Of a stretch of 64,000 nucleotides of DNA, positions 57,291 through 64,000 are shown one piece after another. This DNA comes from Cyanoderma ruficeps (lineage: Eukaryota; Chordata; Aves; Passeriformes; Timaliidae): the NCBI GenBank assembly GCA_008694505.1, contig VZDJ01000662.1, positions 310,001-374,000 of the forward strand, read 5' to 3'. The notes beneath the pieces were generated by a model. It had not been told where the DNA came from and did no database searches. It saw nothing but the letters and a program-made list of their open reading frames with translations. A program made the translations under genes and the position numbers. Every line of letters starts with the position of its first letter. The stretch's first letter is position 1.

Positions 57291-60200
57291 CATCCCAAAA
57301 TTAATTGTAAAATATATTTTTGAAAATTGTTTTCAGAAATAACTTCTGCTAATATCACCAAACTCTAGCAAAAGCCTTAAAAATCATTATCTACATAGCA
57401 AAGAGTTGTAAATAGTTTGTGTAGTAAATGTCAGAGAATATATTTAGGTTCCATCAATGTGATACAATAGTGTGTGAGAGAATGTATCACACCCAAAAAT
57501 TGCTCAGTTATTTTGGGCCACTGTATAAAATGAATAAGAATATGTAAATTGCAGCCTTGAATTTCATAAGTGACTACCAAGGAGATACTTGTTTTTGCAG
57601 TACCAGAAGACAGGAGAAGTAAAAAAAAAAAAGAGGAGGGGTGGGGATGGACAGAGGGACAGGGATGAGGAGGGGAGACAACCCCCAAACCATATTTTCC
57701 TGCTTACACTTTTCAAGCATAAAGTACATTGCTTTAAATCATCACCATCTGCAGTTAATGAAGGATATTTGGGGCCCTAAGTTTAGGTCTGGACTCTATT
57801 AACAGCAAAACGATAGGTCTGAAATGTGACCTTAACAAAATAATGTCTTTAAAAGTCTGTGTGCTCATATATAAATGCTCATTATAAATGTCTTTTGACC
57901 TTTATTTTAAAATTTCTATATTTTTCTAATTATAATAGTAACTATTACTTTTTTTCTTCGTGTTAGAGAACCTTTTCTGGCATTCAACTTTTTGAGATTC
58001 ACATTTGCTTTTTATCACTGGTCTGTCTGGAGACAGAAACCTTCAAAAAACAAACATCCAGAAAAAACAAAATGACAAAATATTATTATTATAGTGTCTT
58101 CCCACTAGTTTTCTGGCTTTGATTCTTCTAGCATGGGAATTTAGGTGTATAACTGAATGTTATATTTCTTATTTGCTATTGAAATTGACTCTATGAATCT
58201 TTACTATCTTCAATGTTTTCAAAGCTTTCAACAGCTGCATTATAATAAACACAGTTGAAGATCCTTATTGTAAACAGCTGTCTTCTTAGGTATGAACATA
58301 TTTTTCATAAAGACTAATACCTGAAAGAATATTTTTGAAAAATGGGTAGAAACCCACTTTTTCCCCATGCCCCTTGTAAAATATAGTACTTTTCCCTCAT
58401 AAAAATGTTGAAATACTATGCAATAGAAGAACATACGAGGTTGCTTCGTCTGGTTATTTTTAAGTGTCTGATTTTATAAAAATTAAATTATTTAAGAAAA
58501 TATAGCAGTCTAAGAAAACATCTGTAAATGTTCAGATCACACTGGAAAGAATTAACTCATCTAATATGTGTGTCAATTTATGACCAAATAATTAAAATAT
58601 TAAAGACAAGATTTAAAAAATAACATATAACTAAGCATTTCCATGTAATTGCTGGAACCTAATCTTAGGGGAATATTTGACCTATATGACCCATTTTTCA
58701 ATAAGATATGAATTTTAACTTGACAAGCAACCCCTGAATGCCCAGCAATTACAGAAATGACAGTGTTGCAGTACCTTTTCTATCATCTTCATTGGCATGC
58801 AATTATTTTGCACTTAAGTAACGTAAAACATTTTTTTCATGACAGGCAGAGGCACAGATTCACCAAAATTACTGTTCTTTTCCTATCTTTTCTAACCTGT
58901 CAGTCACTTTGTTCTTCCATCTTGTATAAACATGTTTTTCTTGGTTTCCTATGTAGCAAGAGCAAATCAAAAACTATATTCTTGAGACACAAAACTAACA
59001 GGGAAAAAAATTACCTTATTCATTGGATATGCTGGGCCGAAAGAGTTAAAATATCACTGTGGAATTGTAAAGGAGAAATCAGATACAATCTTTAAGTACA
59101 GAGCAATCCATTTCTGTAATTACTCTTCTGTAAGAGTAGAAAAAAAATCCCTTCCAAAAAGCCATTAATTTACACATTACACGGCTGTTCATGTACCTTT
59201 AGAAAGCTGAAAAATAGAGGGTATGGTTGGGATGGGGAGATAGTTCTGGGCTTATGGGGAATTGGTGAAGAACAGAACTTTTCCTTTTACTCAACAGTCA
59301 AGACACTCATTAGTGCAGAAACAAGAAAGATGCCTAATATTGTCATACCAGTTGCCTGTGTTTTCACCTTTTGAAGTCCTTTGGGAAATCAGTATATCTG
59401 TTTACATATTTCTGTGTGTGCAAATTTACTGCATGACTTAATGGGTGCAGCAGTACACATATAGAACACCAGGTTATTATTTTTATATTTTCTGCAAAGC
59501 AAAACATTTCACTCACATACAACAACATCTTCAATAGGACAATATTATTTAGAACTGTTACATACAAAATTAAAACTTATGAGTCAAAAATCATCAAAAA
59601 AACCCTATGCTAATCACCCTTTCCCCTGAAAATCTGAAGGGTTTTTTCATGCATTACTTAGGTATAAAAGGTATATTTACCTATTAGGGCTCTCCCAGAA
59701 TTATTAGTAGTAAAATTACAAAATTTCAAATCCTTTCCTATTCTTGATAGGTAGTTGCCATTTCATAAAATTAAATAATCATTAATGTTGAGTATGATTT
59801 CTTTTATATCTCTACAATTCAGGATTCTTAGATTTCTTAGATTCTATGAAGATATTTCTTAGTTAGCTGACTTTTCAAGGCTTTGGGTATAGATATTTGC
59901 AAAATAAAATATATTTTGTGGGTTTTTTTTCAGATTTTTGTTTCAGCATTTTTAAAATGCCTAATAAATATGGGTTCATTTTAGTACTGCAGGTGTTATT
60001 TATGTTTGAGAAACAGATTAGATGTATGTTTATAAAATAAACATGGTTATTCAGGTGAATAACATTTTTGTAAACATCATTAAATTTTATTTACATAGAA
60101 AAAAAATGCCTTACATAAGAAGAAATGTATTTGACATAACTTTAAAGAAGGTTTACCAAACCTTCATGCCATCGTTCAAATACATTGTTCACTGTATGCT

Positions 60201-61611
60201 AAGTCCAAGTACAGTATCTATAAACTAGACAGTGGTCTTTGGAACGTTCAGGCAATTAAGCATATCTGGGATACTCAAGTTTGTTCAGAAAACCTTTAAA
60301 AATGCTACTGAACCAGCACCCAGAAAATATATAACTTTATTTTCCACAACTATGGGCACAATCCTATGATATTGTAACAGTGAAAATTTGCAGCTGAAAA
60401 TTTTTTGATTAAAAATCAGGATACTTTTAGGATCCTTTAGGAAGAATATCTATGCTAGAGATGATCTACACTTTGCATTATCCCCTATTAATACTAATAG
60501 TAAGATCTACATTCAACTCTGCCCCAAAAGTTCTGTATATTTCTATCTATTTTTCTTTTCCTATTCTTTTAGTTTAGAAACCCATAGTATAAGCACACAA
60601 TATTGAAGCTAACTTACCAAAAGCCACATGCTGGAATGTACATAGATGAATTCGAACAGCATATTTGCTGGGCTGATGAATGAGGAATGTGTCTCCTCTG
60701 ATTTCTGTCATGCTTTGGGGATGTAAGTTAGTATTTTGAATTCTTAACTACTTCACAGAAGTGACCTGTTTTAAAACCTATGTGTAAGATCAGTAGATAT
60801 TTTTAGAGAAACGTATTTTAAAGCTAGCATTGAAGCTATTGGCATGCAAACATTTTTTGTGAGAACAGAGAACATAGTTGTAAGTTTCAGGTGACGACAT
60901 TATGATCTGAGTACCAAATACAGTTCAAAATTTTCAGTAGAAAATGACTGGAAAACAATTAATAGATCAAGGTTTTCCTTTCTATCAGTAACTGTCACCC
61001 ATCTCATTGCTTGCTGAGTACAACCACTAAAAAATTTGCAAAGCAGTGCAATTTTTTTTTTTTTTTTTNCAAACTTTCATTTTTAATGCAGTTTTTAATG
61101 CAAACCTCCTTTTATATTTTTAAAGGGAGGAGGATATTATCTAATTAAAAAACTATGCTGTAGTATTCTGCCTAATTATTGTCAGTTCATCAGTATTTAA
61201 AGTAAGGGAAAGAAAACATTCTGTATGGATCTCAAACATCTATTCCTATCTCTTATGAAAGGAAGATTTCTTTCTTTTGTAAACTACAAATGGCAAAAAA
61301 AGTACTACAGCTTATTTAAAACACATATTTTTATAACAATAAATTATTTAGGTCTGAACTACAACCCAAAACATTTTATGTATTTGCATCAAAACGATAC
61401 CAACTGTATTCTTCAAACAGCCATGAAATCCAGCCGTTTTGATTTCTCATTCCTGAAAATATTTTTTAAAATCTCTATTTTGTTTTTATGTTTAGGAGGG
61501 AATATATTTTCCCATTGCTTAATATAAAAAAAAACCTCTTGATATAAAAAAAAAAATCACATGGGAGTTTTATGAAAAGTTGGTTGGAACAGCTATAGCG
61601 CAGAGCAAAGT
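57291..61611. other. AT-rich non-coding DNA, 4.3 kb
   Basis: No gene or recognised transposon. It includes a purine-rich tract near 57612-57680 and a T run with one N at 61069. The longest frame (112 codons, 58757-59095) has no known motif. Confidence 0.55.
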
Positions 61612-64000
61612 ATTACAGAATCACAGAATCAATTAGGTTGCAAAAGACCTCTGAGATCATTGGTTCAATTGATCATATGATCCAGCACTATCTTATCACC
61701 TAGACCATGGCACTAAGAAACATATCCAGTCTTTTTATAAATGCCTCCTAGGACGGCGAGTCTATTATGTCTCTGGGTAGCCCATTCCAGGTTATAATCA
61801 CCTTCTTTGTAAAGAATTTTTTCCCAAGGTCTAACCTAAAGCTTCCCTGGCACAGCTTTAAGACTATGTCCTCTAGTCCCGTTGCTGGTTGCTTGGGAAA
61901 AGAGGCCAACTCTCACCTGGCTACAGTCTCCTTTCAGGCAGTTTTAGAGACTGATAAACGGCCCCCTGAGCCTCTTCTTCTCCAAACTAAGCCATCCCAG
62001 CTCCCTCAGGCACTCCCCAACTTGCTCCCCAGACCACTCACCAACTTTTTTGCCCTTCTCTTCAGCACTTCAATGTCATTTCTGAATTGAAGGGCCCAGA
62101 ACTGGATGCACTACTTGAGATACAGCCTCACCAGTGCCAGGTACGGGGGGACATTCCAAGCTCTGCTCCTACTGGCCATGTGTGCTGATCCAGGCCACAA
62201 TGCCATTGCCCTTCTTGGCCACCTGAGCACATGATGGGTCATGTTCAGCTGTTGGCAACCAGCATTACCAGGTTCTTTTCCTATGGGCAGCTTTTCAGCC
62301 ACTCTGCCATCAGACTGTAGAGCTGCCTGTGGTTGTTTTGTCCAAAATACAGGACTCAGCACTTGGTTTCATTGAACCACCTCCCACTGATCCTAATTCA
62401 TCTCTCTAGCCTTTCCAGGTCCCACTGCAAAGAGTTTCTATCCTGCAGGAGACTGACCCTCCAACCCAACTTGGTGTTGTCCACAAATTTGCTGATTGTA
62501 TCCCCCCCTTCCAAATCATGGATTAAACAGAGCTGGACCCAATACTGATCCCTGGTGGACACCACTGGTGACTGGCTGCCAGCTGGATGCATTCCACCAT
62601 TCACCACCACTCTCTGGGCCCGGCCATCCAGCCAGTTCCTAATCCAGAAAAGAGTGCTCCTGTCCAAGCCCTGGGCTGCCAGCTTTTCCAGGAGTGTGCT
62701 GTGGGAGACAGTGTCAAAGGCCTTGCTGAAGTCCAAATAGGCAACATCCACAGACTTTCCTGCATCCATCAGCTGGGTCATCTGGTCATAAAAGGAGATC
62801 AGGTTGTTCAGGCAGGACCTGCCTTTACTAAAACCCTTCTGGGTCTGATGTCTTGGTTGTACTGAGAGTGTCATGTGATGAAGACACCAAGGTCAGGCTG
62901 ATGACAGTCTTGCAGTCCCTGGATCCTCTTGCCAGCCCCTCCTGTGGATGGGCATCCCATTGACCACTCTCCTATCATCTGGGACATCCTTAGTTAGCCA
63001 GGAAGATAATGGAGGGCAGCTTAGCAAGCCATTCTGCCAGCCTCATCACTCTGTGATGGATCCCATCCAGTTCCATAGACTTGTGAGCATTTAAGTGGCT
63101 CAGCAGTCACTAACAGCTTCTGGATTACAGGAGATCTGTTCTGCTCCCTGTCCCTGCCTACCATTTAAGGAGGCCAGTTGTCCTCAGGACAACTGGTTTT
63201 ACTATTAGAAGACTGAGGCAAAGAATCATTAAATACCTCTGCCTTTTCCATTGGTGACATACATTCCTCTTCATGTTCAACAAAGCATGGAAGAGTTCCC
63301 TGCCCATCCTTTTGCTGTTAATGTATTTATAAAAATACTTTTTATTATCCTCTGTAGAAATGGCCAGATTAAGTTCTAATTGAGTTTTCATCTCTCAAAT
63401 TTTCTTTCTGCATGACCTAACGATATTCTTAAACACTTCCTGAGCTGCCTGCCTCTTTTTCCAAAACTGGAATTACCCAGTTCCTGCAAAAGATCTGGGT
63501 TCAGACAGGCTTGTCTTTCTACATGCCAGCTCGTCTTTCAGCACATAGGGATGACCTGTTACTGCTTCAAGATTTCTTGAAGATGTCCAGCCATCCTGGG
63601 CCTCTGTTTTTAAGGGTTACTTCTCAATGAACTTTCCAAATCAGTATCCTAAATAAGGCAAAGTCTGTCCTCTGGAAGTTCAGGGTAGAGGTTTTGTTGA
63701 TGTCTGTCCTTGTTTCACTGAGTTCCTGGTAGCTGTGCCCAAGGTAAACTCTGACTACCACATTTCCTACCAGCCTTTCTCTGTTTGTAAACTGCAGATC
63801 TAGCAGGGCCTCACTGCTGAAGGGCTCTTACAAGCTGGCAGGAGGTTATTTTCCATGCATTTCAGGAAACTTCTTAGATTGCCTCTCTTCTGTGTTGAGT
63901 TACCACCAGATGTCCATCAGGTTAGAGAACAAGGGCTGATGATGGTGAAACACGAGCCAGCTACTTATAGAATAATTCATTCACATCTTTGTCCTGGTTG
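61612..64000 (-). mobile_element. Long CR1 LINE, runs off right edge
   Basis: From left to right on the plus strand this gives the CR1 tail ('cagaatcacagaatcaattaggttg'), 3'UTR, ORF2 C-terminus ('cttctccaaactaagccatccc', 'cagaactggatgcactacttgaga'), the reverse transcriptase, the linker region, and near the right edge the end of the endonuclease domain (around 63590-64000). At least 2.4 kb is present and the 5' end lies beyond the window. The tail lacks the clean octamer array seen in the 40.9-45.1 kb copy, and the whole copy looks older. Confidence 0.88.
62398..63400 (-). pseudogene. CR1 ORF2 reverse transcriptase remnant
   Basis: The longest open segment (62874-62398, 158 codons) holds reverse transcriptase motifs in order: 'GFSKGRSCLNNLISFYDQ', motif A in 'VDVAYLDFSKAFDTVSHS' with its catalytic Asp, 'AAQGLDRSTLFWIRNWL', and 'KFVDNTKLG' at 62468-62493, where FADD is expected. 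A block before it (63391-63158, 'ISTEDNKKYFYKYINSKR') corresponds to the linker upstream of the polymerase core but is separated by frame breaks. Loss of the second active-site Asp and the interruptions make it inactive. Confidence 0.85.

Overview
This window looks like bird nuclear DNA, most likely from a songbird or a close relative. The evidence is about a dozen CR1 LINE copies ending in the CR1 3' signature (ATTCTGTG-type octamers), a solo LTR of a type I associate with passerine ERVL-like elements, and an AT-rich intergenic or intronic background. I see no convincing host protein-coding gene, no rRNA and no intact tRNA gene. Almost every long open frame belongs to a retroelement or is chance. 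A few Ns sit beside homopolymers or microsatellites and look like assembly ambiguities.

Layout. Positions 1-12.8 kb hold old CR1 pieces in both orientations, including a CR1 3' fragment at 9.7-11.4 kb split by an 853-bp solo LTR. Positions 12.8-24.7 kb are AT-rich sequence with an A/C-rich tract, a CTAT microsatellite containing a 44-N gap, one LTR-like repeat (15.5-16.2 kb), a G/T-rich tract and an isolated GC-rich block (23.94-24.7 kb). Positions 24.7-40.9 kb are mostly featureless, with two abutting minus-strand CR1s (29.0-30.1 kb) and one more at 35.1 kb. Positions 40.9-45.1 kb hold a nearly full-length, inactivated CR1 with ORF1 (SGNH-esterase type) and ORF2 (endonuclease plus reverse transcriptase).

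Positions 48.62-53.22 kb hold a two-LTR endogenous retrovirus on the minus strand. It is flanked by a 6-bp duplication and has an 18/18 tRNA-Lys(UUU) primer-binding site, a polypurine tract, gag remnants and a probable envelope transmembrane remnant. I see no recognisable pol. A second copy of the LTR-like repeat lies at 56.3-57.3 kb. A long minus-strand CR1 runs off the right edge from 61.6 kb.

The most unusual object is inside the provirus: 36 nt that, from my recollection of the tRNA sequence, match the 5' half of tRNA-Lys(CUU). The match starts at tRNA base 1, stops in the anticodon loop, and its conserved TAGC supplies the stop codon that ends the 257-codon gag frame. It directly follows a CpG-rich stretch that is still open in the gag frame. 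Together with an AT-rich filler where pol should be, this suggests a non-autonomous, recombinant provirus. Family assignments rest on motif recognition by eye; no database search was possible.
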